Assembly: GCA_964482025.1 (NCBI GenBank)
Contig: CAYZVN010000006.1
Coordinates: forward strand, 5,103-69,102
Direction: 5' to 3'
DNA: 64,000 bases
Source of the DNA: UBA5868 sp964482025
GTDB lineage: Bacteria > Pseudomonadota > Gammaproteobacteria > Pseudomonadales > Cellvibrionaceae
Shown: positions 1 to 8,095 of the stretch, one piece after another
Layout: each line of letters opens with the position of its first letter
Position numbering within the stretch: the first letter of the stretch is position 1
Program-made: the position numbers and the translations under genes
The notes under the pieces: model-generated
Databases searched by the model: none
What the model saw: the letters and a program-made list of their open reading frames with translations, nothing else
What the model was told of the DNA's origin: nothing

Positions 1-297
1 TCCCTGAACCTGCTCCGATTGCGCGCCAAATTCAGGAACGGCAATATCATGCAGTGCGCCGTCTCCGTTGGTTACCGAGATTAACACCACGGCATTTTCG
101 GGAACGATTAAATCGGGATTTACCTGCCCTTTAGTGGTGCCAGATTCGCTGATATAAACCAACTTGCCATCGGCGATATCGGTGCGGAGCGTAAACCGAA
201 TATCGGGCCGTGGCGTAACATCATTTTGATTCGCGTAGAGATTTGGAACTATGCAGCACAGTGCAATGAATACTAACCCAAAGTAGTTGGATTTCAT
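1..297 (-). CDS. Exported cupredoxin protein, probable copper nitrite reductase N-terminus (partial)
   Basis: Only the first 99 codons are present; the gene runs off the left edge. The start ATG at 297 follows an AGAGG ribosome site. A signal peptide (MKSNYFGLVFIALCCIV, cleavage probably after LYA) is followed by a stretch reading FTLRTDIADGKLVYI and then NPDLIVPENAVVLISVTNGD and LHDIAVPEFG. This resembles the additional N-terminal cupredoxin domain found in some three-domain copper nitrite reductases, with a His in the HDI segment. That would make it a periplasmic enzyme reducing nitrite to nitric oxide. Because the catalytic domains lie outside the window, another multicopper protein cannot be excluded. 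A co-oriented gene of unknown function ends 51 bases upstream and may share its transcript. Confidence 0.6.
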   Translation of the reverse strand, partial: MKSNYFGLVFIALCCIVPNLYANQNDVTPRPDIRFTLRTDIADGKLVYISESGTTKGQVNPDLIVPENAVVLISVTNGDGALHDIAVPEFGAQSEQVQG

Positions 298-348
298 CTT
301 GAGCCTCTAGGTGATGGATTATTGGAGTTCGTTAGATGATGCGAATTC

Positions 349-948
349 TTATCCAATGGGCTCTGCATCGAGCAGTTTTAGCATTCCCTTTAAGCAGGCC
401 CAACAGCTAATGCGTTTGGGGTCGTTGGTGACCCTAAGTCCCCAGAAGTCTCTCGAAGATTTGCACATAAGATCTCCCATCTGGCGTACCAAGCGGCCGT
501 GAACCAAGGGCATTGCTAATTGAAAATGGTCGCGACCTGGAGTGTGGACGTCGTAGTGAACACCTTCGCGAGGGCCGTAGGCATAAGCGGCGCCACCCAC
601 TATGCCTATTGCGGCCAAGCGCTCTATCATATGCGCCGAAACGCTTGCGATGGCCTCATCAATGGAGTGCATTACCGCGTTTAGCATTTCTTGCTTATTT
701 TTATCATTCCGAATCTTCTTGCACTGGACGTGATAACTGTCTCGAGATTTCCGCAAAAATGCTAGGTGAGAAAAAAGCTCCGCTGGGTTCGGCCGACGCT
801 CAAGCAGGGCTTCAGTGGTGCGCAGATACTGCATCTGCGCATTCTCTAAAGATTGTTTTAGATCGCTGGCGAGGCGATGGTTGACGGTGTGGCGCGGAAC
901 TTGCCGATCAAGCAGTCTGCTGGTGCTATCAGAATACTGATGTCTCAT
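349..948 (-). CDS. Hypothetical protein, 199 aa
   Basis: I do not recognise this protein. It starts with ATG at 948 behind a G-rich ribosome site (GGGGG, 5 bases away). It has no signal peptide. Residues 25-95 are charged and probably helical (KQSLENAQMQYLRTTEALLE and following). The middle has a short hydrophobic glycine-rich stretch (AAIGIVGGAAYAYGP), and a CWAC motif lies near the C-terminus. It lies 51 bases upstream of, and in the same direction as, the cupredoxin/nitrite reductase gene, so it may be its operon partner. A shorter open frame overlaps on the opposite strand, but this strand is favoured by the ribosome site and gene order. Confidence 0.55.
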   Translation of the reverse strand: MRHQYSDSTSRLLDRQVPRHTVNHRLASDLKQSLENAQMQYLRTTEALLERRPNPAELFSHLAFLRKSRDSYHVQCKKIRNDKNKQEMLNAVMHSIDEAIASVSAHMIERLAAIGIVGGAAYAYGPREGVHYDVHTPGRDHFQLAMPLVHGRLVRQMGDLMCKSSRDFWGLRVTNDPKRISCWACLKGMLKLLDAEPIG

Positions 949-974
949 AAATACCCCCGCAAAAAAATTTGATC

Positions 975-1025
975 GGGTAATTCACGCACGTATCACGATT
1001 ACCCCAAGATACTTGTATGAACAAG
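975..1025. promoter_or_regulatory. Two dyads upstream of the unknown/cupredoxin gene pair
   Basis: Two inverted repeats lie 25-80 bases upstream of the start at 948. The first is GGGTAAT at 975-981 with ATTACCC at 998-1004. The second is CTTGT at 1012-1016 with ACAAG at 1021-1025. Their position fits operators for the minus-strand pair. Neither matches the FNR/DNR consensus (TTGAT-N4-ATCAA) well, so the regulator is unknown. Confidence 0.3.
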
Positions 1026-1166
1026 GGTTTAAAGAAAACCGTATTTAATTCACCTCTTTACCTTATCTAATTGTGGGCGCTTATGCAGAACTTTGTCGGA
1101 CCATTTCTTAATTAGCCGAGGGAACACTTATTAAAAACACGCGGCGTTAAGAGCTTCAAAGTATGT

Positions 1167-1874
1167 TTAGGCGGCGTGACGAAGTAACATGCGCCGAATA
1201 TGGCCAATGGCGCGCATCGGATTTAATCCTTTTGGACACACCCAGGTACAATTACCAATACTGCGACAGCGAAACAGGCTGAATGGGTCCTCCAATTTGC
1301 TCAGGCGCTCAGAGGTTCCGGTGTCGCGACTATCAATAAGGAAGCGATACGCTTGCAATAAGCCCGCAGGCCCAATGTATTTATCGGGATTCCACCAATA
1401 AGACGGACAGGCGGAAGAGCAGCAGGCACATAATATGCATTCGTATAAACCATCGAGTTTTGCTCGATCTTCTGGAGATTGCAGTCTTTCGATTGCAGGG
1501 GCCGGCTGATCATTAATTAAATAGGGCTGGATTCGGCGATAATTTTCAAAAAATTGGGTTTGATCGACGACCAAATCCCGAATAACCGGCATGCCGGATA
1601 ATGGACGCAGAACCAAGCTGGCGGCTCGACCCATTGCATCGCTCACTCGCGTTACGCAGGCCAAATCATTGCGACCGTTGATATTAATCCCATCGGAGCC
1701 ACACACGCCCTCTCTGCAAGAGCGGCGAAAACTGAGTGTAGGGTCTGTGACTTTTAAGTGCTCCAGAACATCCAGAACCATTTTTGTGCGGAAACTATCA
1801 TCGAGTTGGTAACGTCGCATTGTCGGCACTTTATCGGTTTCGGGGTTATAGCGATAAATATCGATATCGAGCAT
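1167..1874 (-). CDS. sdhB: Succinate dehydrogenase iron-sulfur subunit (SdhB), stand-alone
   Basis: SdhB is the electron-transfer subunit of membrane succinate dehydrogenase (complex II), passing electrons from FAD in SdhA to quinone at SdhCD. The 235 residues match the enterobacterial length (about 238). The [2Fe-2S] cluster ligands are visible in CREGVCGSDG (Cys53, Cys58, with Asp61 as in the E. coli protein) and Cys73. The [4Fe-4S] and [3Fe-4S] sites are CILCACCSSACP near residue 146 and CRSIGNCTWVCPKG near residue 203. The start ATG at 1874 has a GGAGG ribosome site. It is not next to sdhC, sdhD or sdhA: the flanks are a divergent P450 and an unrelated unknown gene. It is either a second copy or a relocated sole copy. 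Confidence 0.93.
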   Translation of the reverse strand: MLDIDIYRYNPETDKVPTMRRYQLDDSFRTKMVLDVLEHLKVTDPTLSFRRSCREGVCGSDGININGRNDLACVTRVSDAMGRAASLVLRPLSGMPVIRDLVVDQTQFFENYRRIQPYLINDQPAPAIERLQSPEDRAKLDGLYECILCACCSSACPSYWWNPDKYIGPAGLLQAYRFLIDSRDTGTSERLSKLEDPFSLFRCRSIGNCTWVCPKGLNPMRAIGHIRRMLLRHAA

Positions 1875-1973
1875 GAATTACCTCCGGTTCTAGTTAATAA
1901 TGGCGTTTAGTTAATGCATTAAATGGCAAGTAAAAGCCGCTCCAATATAGCGGAAAAACGCGTAAGGGGATAA

Positions 1974-3152
1974 ATGATGAACGGCAACCTACCACCCGAT
2001 TGGGATCCGCACTCTGATGAGATGTCACACGATCAGCTGAGCGTCTACGATGAGATGCGCGATCTATGCCCCGTCGCTTATAGCGAGCGCCATCAATGGT
2101 CGCTGTTTCGTCACCAAGATATTATGCGCGTCTTGCTGGACCATCGTACCTTTAGTAACACGGTATCAAAACATTTATCGGTACCCAATGGGATGGACCC
2201 ACCAACGCACACAGCCTATCGTGCTGCTATAGAGCCGTTTTTTACTGCCGAGGTGATTGCGGAGTTTGAGCCAAAATGTCGGCAGCTGGCGACGGGCTTG
2301 GTGGAGTCAATGCCGCGCGACCGCCCCGTGGATATCATTGCGAGCTTTGCACAGACCTTCGCGCTGCAAGTACAGTGCGCCTTCATGGGCTGGTCCAATG
2401 ATATGCAAGAACCGCTGCGCGAATGGTCACGAAAAAATCACGAGGCAACCCTAGAGCAAAATCGTCAAGCGCTTATTGCTGTAGCGGAAGAATTTTCCGA
2501 ATATATTAAAAATCTTTTACATAAGCGGCGCCAAATGGGAATCCATGCGCCCGAGGATGTGACGGCGCAGCTGATGCGAGTCACCGTAAATGGTGAATTA
2601 TTGCAGGATGACGAAATCGTCAGCATTCTGCGCAATTGGACGGCGGGTGAAATTGGCACTATCGCAGCATCGATTGGCATATTGATCCATGCTTTGGTAG
2701 AGGCGCCACCATTGCAACAATTATTGCGCCAGCAGCCGGAAAAACTGCCGGAGGCCATTGACGAAATCTTGCGGATACACGGCCCCTTGATTGCCAACCG
2801 CCGCGTCGCCACCTGCCCGGTTACGCTCGCCAATCGCTCAATAGCGGAGGGCCAACAGCTTTCTTTAGTGTGGGTGTCCGCAAACCGGGATGAAGAGGTT
2901 TTCGCGGATGCGCGAAATTTCCGCTGGGGGCGTGATCAAACGAAAAACTTATTGTATGGAGCCGGTATTCATGTGTGTCCTGGTGCAGGCTTAGCGCGAC
3001 TTGAGCTCCGCGTAATTATGGAGGAGTTGCTGGCAAAAACATCGGCGATTCAATTAATGGAGCCTATGCCCGTTAAAGCAATGTATCCCGCCGGTGGCTT
3101 TCGCCAGCTGATGGTGCAATTTAGTGATCGTGGTACGGCTACCACCCCATAA
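1974..3152 (+). CDS. Cytochrome P450
   Basis: This is a soluble bacterial P450 monooxygenase of 392 residues; the substrate is unknown. The haem-ligand loop is GIHVCPGAG with Cys335 as the thiolate ligand, and the K-helix ExxR is seen in DEILRIHGP. The I-helix reads WTAGEIGTIAASIG, so the usual acid-threonine pair (AGxDT/AGxET) is shifted and only partly preserved. Two ATG codons (1974 and 1977) follow an AAGGGG ribosome site. No ferredoxin or ferredoxin reductase gene is adjacent, although the divergent neighbour is the iron-sulfur protein SdhB. Its end overlaps the convergent esterase gene by 14 bases. Confidence 0.9.
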   Translation: MMNGNLPPDWDPHSDEMSHDQLSVYDEMRDLCPVAYSERHQWSLFRHQDIMRVLLDHRTFSNTVSKHLSVPNGMDPPTHTAYRAAIEPFFTAEVIAEFEPKCRQLATGLVESMPRDRPVDIIASFAQTFALQVQCAFMGWSNDMQEPLREWSRKNHEATLEQNRQALIAVAEEFSEYIKNLLHKRRQMGIHAPEDVTAQLMRVTVNGELLQDDEIVSILRNWTAGEIGTIAASIGILIHALVEAPPLQQLLRQQPEKLPEAIDEILRIHGPLIANRRVATCPVTLANRSIAEGQQLSLVWVSANRDEEVFADARNFRWGRDQTKNLLYGAGIHVCPGAGLARLELRVIMEELLAKTSAIQLMEPMPVKAMYPAGGFRQLMVQFSDRGTATTP

Positions 3153-4248
3153 TGGGTTTCATGGCGGCAACTAATTCGGCCGCCATTGTTTTATGCGCAA
3201 CTACTAGTGGGTGCCAATCGCAGCCCCTCTGCGCCTTGGGCGGGTGAGATAATCTCACAAAGTGCGTATTGTGATTACCCGCTTCGCGCTGCTGTTGCGT
3301 CGCAATTTGCATTCTCTCAACCAGCTGTGGAAGAGATGTGTCCGCTAGCAAGAAAACCGGTACCTCGCCGTAAGCCTCGTGCACTTGCCGCAACAAGCCG
3401 TGCACGCCGGCGATAAATATCTCGGCGGGCGGCTCGGGTTGTGTGCTGTGATCATTAGTGCCCAGCTTTACGACTACCGCATCGGGAATCCAACGCTGAA
3501 AATCCCAAGGTAAATCCTCCCGCTCCATCAGCGTACGAGCGTAATAAAAGGGTACAGGTGTGGCGCTTGTGGTGTTGGGGTCGGCGTAGTTGCGTACGGC
3601 TCCGTAACCCGATATCGCGATTAAATGGCTCTGCGCATCCATCTCCTCAGCCGCAATGCTGGCGTAACTTAAGGCGCTGTTTTCGTAGGGCCGGTATACA
3701 TCACCGCAATCCAGACTCGGGCCTTCGTTGCCGTAGCCAACCGTATAGGAGTCGCCGATAAATTCAATTTTGCGTATCGGTTCTGGCGGTAAATCCAGCA
3801 GTTGCCCTCCTTCCGGGAGTCGCAAACCTAAGAAACTACCGGAGCCAAAATTAGGTCCGGTGCGTTTGCTGAGCTTTATCTGATGGGCGCCTTCGCCAAG
3901 GGTTATAGGATAGGCTTTGGCATCGGTAGTGGAAATTACCTTTTGAAATTCACCGTCTATAAACAGGTTGTAATCGTTTTTGCTATCGTCAAGCAACACG
4001 TCAATCTGAGGTGCGCGGACGTGAAATTCAATTTGGATATTGGCCCAGTCGTAAAGCGCGGCGGAGGGTGATACCGCGACGCGGCCGGTGTAGCGGATTT
4101 GCGGGTTATCGGGTGCAATTAAGCGCAACTGAGCGGTCACCGGGGGTGCGGAATCGTTCAAGAGAGTCGAGCAGGCCGCTGCTCCTGTGAGTCCAAGCAG
4201 AAGCGCTGCGACCATAAAAGTACGTCGGTAAAGCACAATGATAGGCAT
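3139..4248 (-). CDS. CE2-type SGNH carbohydrate (acetyl xylan) esterase, probable lipoprotein
   Basis: The protein has an N-terminal beta-rich domain (about residues 40-150, including a segment DYNLFIDGEFQKV) followed by an SGNH/GDSL hydrolase domain, the architecture of carbohydrate esterase family 2. Family members remove acetyl groups from plant-cell-wall polysaccharides. The nucleophile is Ser167 in FIGDSYTVGYGNEG. Block III is KLGTNDHS, and the catalytic Asp-His pair is in CDWHPLVV. The N-terminus is a hydrophobic signal ending in GAAACS, a non-ideal lipobox. An in-frame TTG at 4257 extends the frame, but ATG at 4248 has an AGG at good spacing and is preferred. The substrate is inferred from architecture only. 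Confidence 0.82.
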   Translation of the reverse strand: MPIIVLYRRTFMVAALLLGLTGAAACSTLLNDSAPPVTAQLRLIAPDNPQIRYTGRVAVSPSAALYDWANIQIEFHVRAPQIDVLLDDSKNDYNLFIDGEFQKVISTTDAKAYPITLGEGAHQIKLSKRTGPNFGSGSFLGLRLPEGGQLLDLPPEPIRKIEFIGDSYTVGYGNEGPSLDCGDVYRPYENSALSYASIAAEEMDAQSHLIAISGYGAVRNYADPNTTSATPVPFYYARTLMEREDLPWDFQRWIPDAVVVKLGTNDHSTQPEPPAEIFIAGVHGLLRQVHEAYGEVPVFLLADTSLPQLVERMQIATQQQREAGNHNTHFVRLSHPPKAQRGCDWHPLVVAHKTMAAELVAAMKPIMGW

Positions 4249-4438
4249 GTTGTTCAACCTGATTCGATACCCTTGTAGTCGGGCGGGTCGGTATTGCGAA
4301 TATTGGCGGATGGTAGCCGAAATAACCTAGGCGGCTCCCAGGGTCGCGCAAGCCTAACACGATTATTTGGCCTTTTGTCAGGACGGCGCCCTAGGCTTTG
4401 CAGAGGTCTGCCGCGTTATTGCATCAGAGTTTTTGCGC

Positions 4439-4463
4439 TTGCCCCAACTCACTCGGCTACAAT
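4439..4463 (+). promoter_or_regulatory. Possible promoter of the SulP-RegBA operon
   Basis: A TACAAT -10-like hexamer at 4458-4463 lies about 37 bases before the SulP start codon, after a weak TTGCGC-like element with a long spacer. The -10 is convincing; the -35 is not. Confidence 0.3.
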
Positions 4464-4499
4464 AGCGCCCTTATTTGTAATTTGGGGTCGCGGTAAATT

Positions 4500-6224
4500 A
4501 TGGCTCATCGTTCCCATTTGTTTTCCCTGCGTTTTGCTCACGCCCTGCGCGAAGCCTGTATTGGTGAGCGCTACACCCTGCATCGGTTTAGTCGCGATCT
4601 TTTTGCTGGCATCACCGTCGGTATTATCGCGATACCTTTGGCCATGGCTCTCGCCATCGCCAGCGGCGTCGCGCCGCAATATGGCTTATACACCGCAATC
4701 GTCGCCGGATTTGTTATTTCCTTGAGTGGCGGAAGCCGCTTAAGCATTTCGGGGCCCACTGCCGCTTTTGTGGTGATTCTTTACCCTGTCGTCCTGCGCC
4801 ATGGCTTAGGCGGGTTATTGATGGCAACCCTTATGGCGGGCGTCATAATGGTCGCCATGGCTTACGCCCGCCTAGGACGCTTGATCGAATATATTCCCGA
4901 GGCGGTAACCCTGGGCTTTACCGGCGGTATCGCAGTGGTCATCGCCACCTTGCAAATCCAAGACTTGTGCGGGTTAGCAATCGACCAGTTGCCCGAGCAC
5001 TATATCGGCAAGGTTTGGGTGCTGGGGCAGCATCTACCGGAGGCCGCCTGGCCGGCACTTGCCGTTGCCGGCCTCACCCTGCTGGTGATGTTTCTATGGC
5101 CCAAGCTGCGCACGCCCATCCCACCCCACCTGCCGGCGGTGATTATCGCCAGCGTTGCGGCCTGGCTGTTACAGCGTAATGGCGTAACGGTGGAAACCAT
5201 CGCCTCGAGCTTTTCTTATATCGCGGCGGACGGCAGCGAACAGCCGGGCATTCCGCCCTACCCGCCGAGCTTTTCTTGGCCCTGGCAGCAGCCCGGCGCG
5301 GATGGCGCGCCACTGCAGATGAGTTGGCCTTTGATTGTGGATCTTTTGCCCTCGGCGTTCGCCATTGCCATGCTTGGCGCGGTTGAGTCTCTATTGTGCG
5401 CCGTGGTGCTCGACGGCATGACGGGGCGCCGCCACAGCGCCAACAGCGAACTGCTCGGCCAAGGATTGGGCAACCTCATAGTGCCCTTTCTGGGTGGTAT
5501 TACCGCGACTGCGGCGCTCGCGCGCTCGGTGGCGAATCTCAAAGCCGGCGGACAAACGCCCGTCGCGGGGATGATTCACGCTGTGCTGGTACTTTTGGCG
5601 CTGCTTCTTTTTGCGCCTCTGCTCTCCTATTTACCCATGGCCGGTATGGCCGCACTACTACTGGTCGTCGCCTGGAATATGAGCGAGTTCCCCAAATCCC
5701 TGCGCTTTATTCGTTTGGCACCTCGGGGGGATGTCCTGGTGCTGCTTTTATGTCTCGGGCTGACGGTATTTTTTGATATGGTCATTGCGATTACCGCCGG
5801 TATTTTGCTCGCGGCTTTGCTGTTTATGCATGAAATTGCCGGAATGACGCGCCTTGAGGATATTTCCTCTGACCCTCAACACATACCGGAAGAATTGCCG
5901 CAGGGTTGGCAGGCATTCAGAATTGTTGGCCCGCTATTTTTTGCGGCTGCCGATCGTGTGTTTGGTGAATTGGCACAGCGAGTGATGGGGCTGCGCGGCA
6001 TCATATTGGTGCTTGACGAAGTTTCCATTCTTGACGCCGGTGGCCTGGCCGCACTCAACCGGTTGGTGGCATTCTGTGAGAAAAATGAAATCCCGATTTA
6101 CCTATGCGAGTGGCAGACACAGCCGCGGAAAACACTCGCTAGAGCGCAATTTACTCCGGTACCTGAACACGTGATGATGCTACCCACCTTAAAAGCCGCA
6201 CTGAATCACCTCAACCGCAGATGA
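4500..6224 (+). CDS. SulP-family anion transporter with STAS domain
   Basis: This inner-membrane transporter of the SulP/SLC26 family has 574 residues. About 10-14 hydrophobic segments fill residues 25-440, starting with GITVGIIAIPLAMALAIASG, the conserved SulP entry motif. A cytoplasmic STAS domain follows (about 450-565, with VLDEVSILDAGGLAAL). Substrates of the family include sulfate, bicarbonate and dicarboxylates; the sequence does not decide which. The stop codon overlaps the start of the sensor kinase gene (ATGA), so transporter, kinase and regulator are probably translated as one operon. A role as a regulatory partner of the kinase is a hypothesis. Confidence 0.9.
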   Translation: MAHRSHLFSLRFAHALREACIGERYTLHRFSRDLFAGITVGIIAIPLAMALAIASGVAPQYGLYTAIVAGFVISLSGGSRLSISGPTAAFVVILYPVVLRHGLGGLLMATLMAGVIMVAMAYARLGRLIEYIPEAVTLGFTGGIAVVIATLQIQDLCGLAIDQLPEHYIGKVWVLGQHLPEAAWPALAVAGLTLLVMFLWPKLRTPIPPHLPAVIIASVAAWLLQRNGVTVETIASSFSYIAADGSEQPGIPPYPPSFSWPWQQPGADGAPLQMSWPLIVDLLPSAFAIAMLGAVESLLCAVVLDGMTGRRHSANSELLGQGLGNLIVPFLGGITATAALARSVANLKAGGQTPVAGMIHAVLVLLALLLFAPLLSYLPMAGMAALLLVVAWNMSEFPKSLRFIRLAPRGDVLVLLLCLGLTVFFDMVIAITAGILLAALLFMHEIAGMTRLEDISSDPQHIPEELPQGWQAFRIVGPLFFAAADRVFGELAQRVMGLRGIILVLDEVSILDAGGLAALNRLVAFCEKNEIPIYLCEWQTQPRKTLARAQFTPVPEHVMMLPTLKAALNHLNRR

Positions 6225-7540
6225 TCCAGTTGGCCAGCTCCTCAATGATTGAACATGCGCTTGCCGGCGACAGCGCCATTATTTTCCGCAAGTTGCTGCA
6301 ATTGCGACTCTTGGTGCTGGCGGCAGTTTTATGTTTTTTATGGCTGCTCGATGCTCTGTCGATATGGCCGGTTAATTATCCGGTTATTCTGCTCGTTATA
6401 GTAGCGGCACTTGGCTGGTCGTTGTGGCTCCTCAATCGCGAGGCGGGGCATGTGCACACACAGCAAATCCTACGCGAATTGGTCATTGATGGTATTTGGC
6501 TAGCACTCGTGGTGCATAATTCGGGTCGATCCGAAAATCCATTTATCTATTACTTCTTGGTGCTTATCGCAATTGCGGCAACCGCTCTTCCAGTACGTCA
6601 AGCCTGGCTTTTTAGCGCGGCGGGCATTGTGGGTTATAGCGTTTTCCTTTACCTGGATATCAATCATCACTTTGCCCACATGCCAGCTGATTACCAGTTT
6701 CATTTGCTGGGAATGTGGGTCAATTTTTGCGGCAGCTCGCTGGTGACGTGTTATTTTATTTCCAAACTGGCCGCCTCCCTGCATCATCATCAAGCCCAAT
6801 TAAGCCGCGTGCGCGAAGAAACCTTGCGCAATGAACAGTTGATCGGCATAGGAACTTTGGCGACTTCAACCGTGCATGCGCTGGGAACACCATTATCGAC
6901 CCTCACCGTGCTACTCGGTGAAATGCGCAACGCATCTCAAACCGAGGAGAGTCGGCAGGATATCGATTTGATGCTGAGCCAAATCGGCCGCTGTAAAGAC
7001 ACCATGAAAAAGCTCTCACTACTGGCAGAACAGCAAAGTGGCCAGCTTAGACTCGAAACCGTTCAGCAGTTAGTTGATAACCTGAAAGAACATTATGCGA
7101 TTGCCAGACCCCACAACTCGCCACAATTTCACTGTAGTGAAACCTGTGCAGAGCGCCAACTGAAACAGAGCCTACTGCTGCGCCATGCGCTTATTAATCT
7201 GATCGACAACGCGGTAGAGGCGGCAACAACTTTTGCATCGATCAATATTCAATGCGGACCATCCGTATTGAGAATCGCCATCATAGACGACGGCCCCGGC
7301 ATGCCTCAGGAGTTGTTGGAGCGGTGGGGGAAGCCGCAAAGATCTACTAAAGAAAGTGGCTTGGGTATCGGTGTATTCCTTGCCAACAGCACCATCGAAA
7401 AACTGGGCGGGACAGTTGCAATTCACAGAACGGATGGTGATACTGCGGCCGCACAGCGTAGCACCATCCCTAAAACCCAAGTCCTAGTGACTTTGCCTTT
7501 GGCAGATCCAGCTTCGGCGCATAACGATACGGCACCATGA
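6221..7540 (+). CDS. regB: RegB/PrrB/RoxS-type redox sensor histidine kinase
   Basis: The 439-residue kinase has about six N-terminal membrane segments (residues 25-190). It carries the family's quinone-site-like sequence SENPFIYYFLVLI, compared with the RegB GGxxNPF motif. The phosphorylated His219 lies in the H-box STVHALGTPLSTL, the form typical of RegB rather than of ordinary HisKA kinases. The ATP-binding domain shows NLIDNAVEAA and DDGPGMP. RegB-type kinases sense the redox state of the respiratory quinone pool and phosphorylate RegA to control respiration, denitrification and carbon metabolism. I did not locate the redox-active linker cysteine known from Rhodobacter RegB. It overlaps both neighbours by 4 bases. 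Confidence 0.88.
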   Translation: MIQLASSSMIEHALAGDSAIIFRKLLQLRLLVLAAVLCFLWLLDALSIWPVNYPVILLVIVAALGWSLWLLNREAGHVHTQQILRELVIDGIWLALVVHNSGRSENPFIYYFLVLIAIAATALPVRQAWLFSAAGIVGYSVFLYLDINHHFAHMPADYQFHLLGMWVNFCGSSLVTCYFISKLAASLHHHQAQLSRVREETLRNEQLIGIGTLATSTVHALGTPLSTLTVLLGEMRNASQTEESRQDIDLMLSQIGRCKDTMKKLSLLAEQQSGQLRLETVQQLVDNLKEHYAIARPHNSPQFHCSETCAERQLKQSLLLRHALINLIDNAVEAATTFASINIQCGPSVLRIAIIDDGPGMPQELLERWGKPQRSTKESGLGIGVFLANSTIEKLGGTVAIHRTDGDTAAAQRSTIPKTQVLVTLPLADPASAHNDTAP

Positions 7541-8070
7541 AACACACCGATTATTTTCTTTACGTTGAAGATGATACTGTTCTTGCGGCGGTGACTAAAA
7601 GAGCGCTGGATCGCCGTGGTATTAGAGTTGATCATTTTGCCAGTGTAAGAGCGGCGAGTGAAAATTGTCAGCCGCAGTCTTATACAAAAGCCTTACTGGA
7701 TCTTAAGCTCGAAGATGGCTCAGGGTTAGAGTTAGTTGAGTATTTACTGCAGCAGAACCCCGAACTAAAAATAGTCGTGTTGACCGGCTACGCCAGCATT
7801 GTTACTGCCGTTCATGCGATTAAACTCGGCGCCATCAATTACCTTGCGAAGCCTGCGACTATAGAGCAGATTCTTCACGCATTCTCCGAGCACGTGGCTC
7901 CCGATAGCGATACTGTTGATCATGTCTTGCCTTTGCGCCGAGTGGAGTGGGAGCATATTCAGCAGGCTTTAGCAGACAACAGTGGTAATATCTCGGCTAC
8001 TGCCCGTCAGTTAAAAATGCACCGCCGTACCCTGCAACGAAAGCTTAGCAAAAAGCCAGTTGCGGAATAA
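7537..8070 (+). CDS. regA: RegA/PrrA/RoxR-type response regulator
   Basis: The 177-residue regulator has a receiver domain (residues 5-120) with acidic pocket VEDD and phospho-acceptor Asp55 in LLDLKLEDGSG, then a Fis-type helix-turn-helix ending HRRTLQRKLSKKPV. That C-terminal helix is nearly invariant in RegA/PrrA/ActR/RoxR proteins and identifies the family. It is the cognate regulator of the kinase whose stop codon overlaps its start (ATGA at 7537). Likely targets are respiratory and denitrification genes. The putative nitrite reductase 7 kb away is a plausible but untested target. Confidence 0.92.
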   Translation: MKHTDYFLYVEDDTVLAAVTKRALDRRGIRVDHFASVRAASENCQPQSYTKALLDLKLEDGSGLELVEYLLQQNPELKIVVLTGYASIVTAVHAIKLGAINYLAKPATIEQILHAFSEHVAPDSDTVDHVLPLRRVEWEHIQQALADNSGNISATARQLKMHRRTLQRKLSKKPVAE

Positions 8071-8095
8071 ATTCTTTAGATAAGCTATTTTCTCT

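Noticed and set aside
513..884. Plus-strand frame of 123 codons
   Set aside because: It overlaps the minus-strand 199-residue gene, which has a ribosome site and fits the local gene direction; codon pattern on this strand looks like a shadow.
949..985. FNR box at TTGATCGGGTAATTCA upstream of the nitrite reductase pair
   Set aside because: Only the left half-site matches TTGAT-N4-ATCAA; the right half does not.
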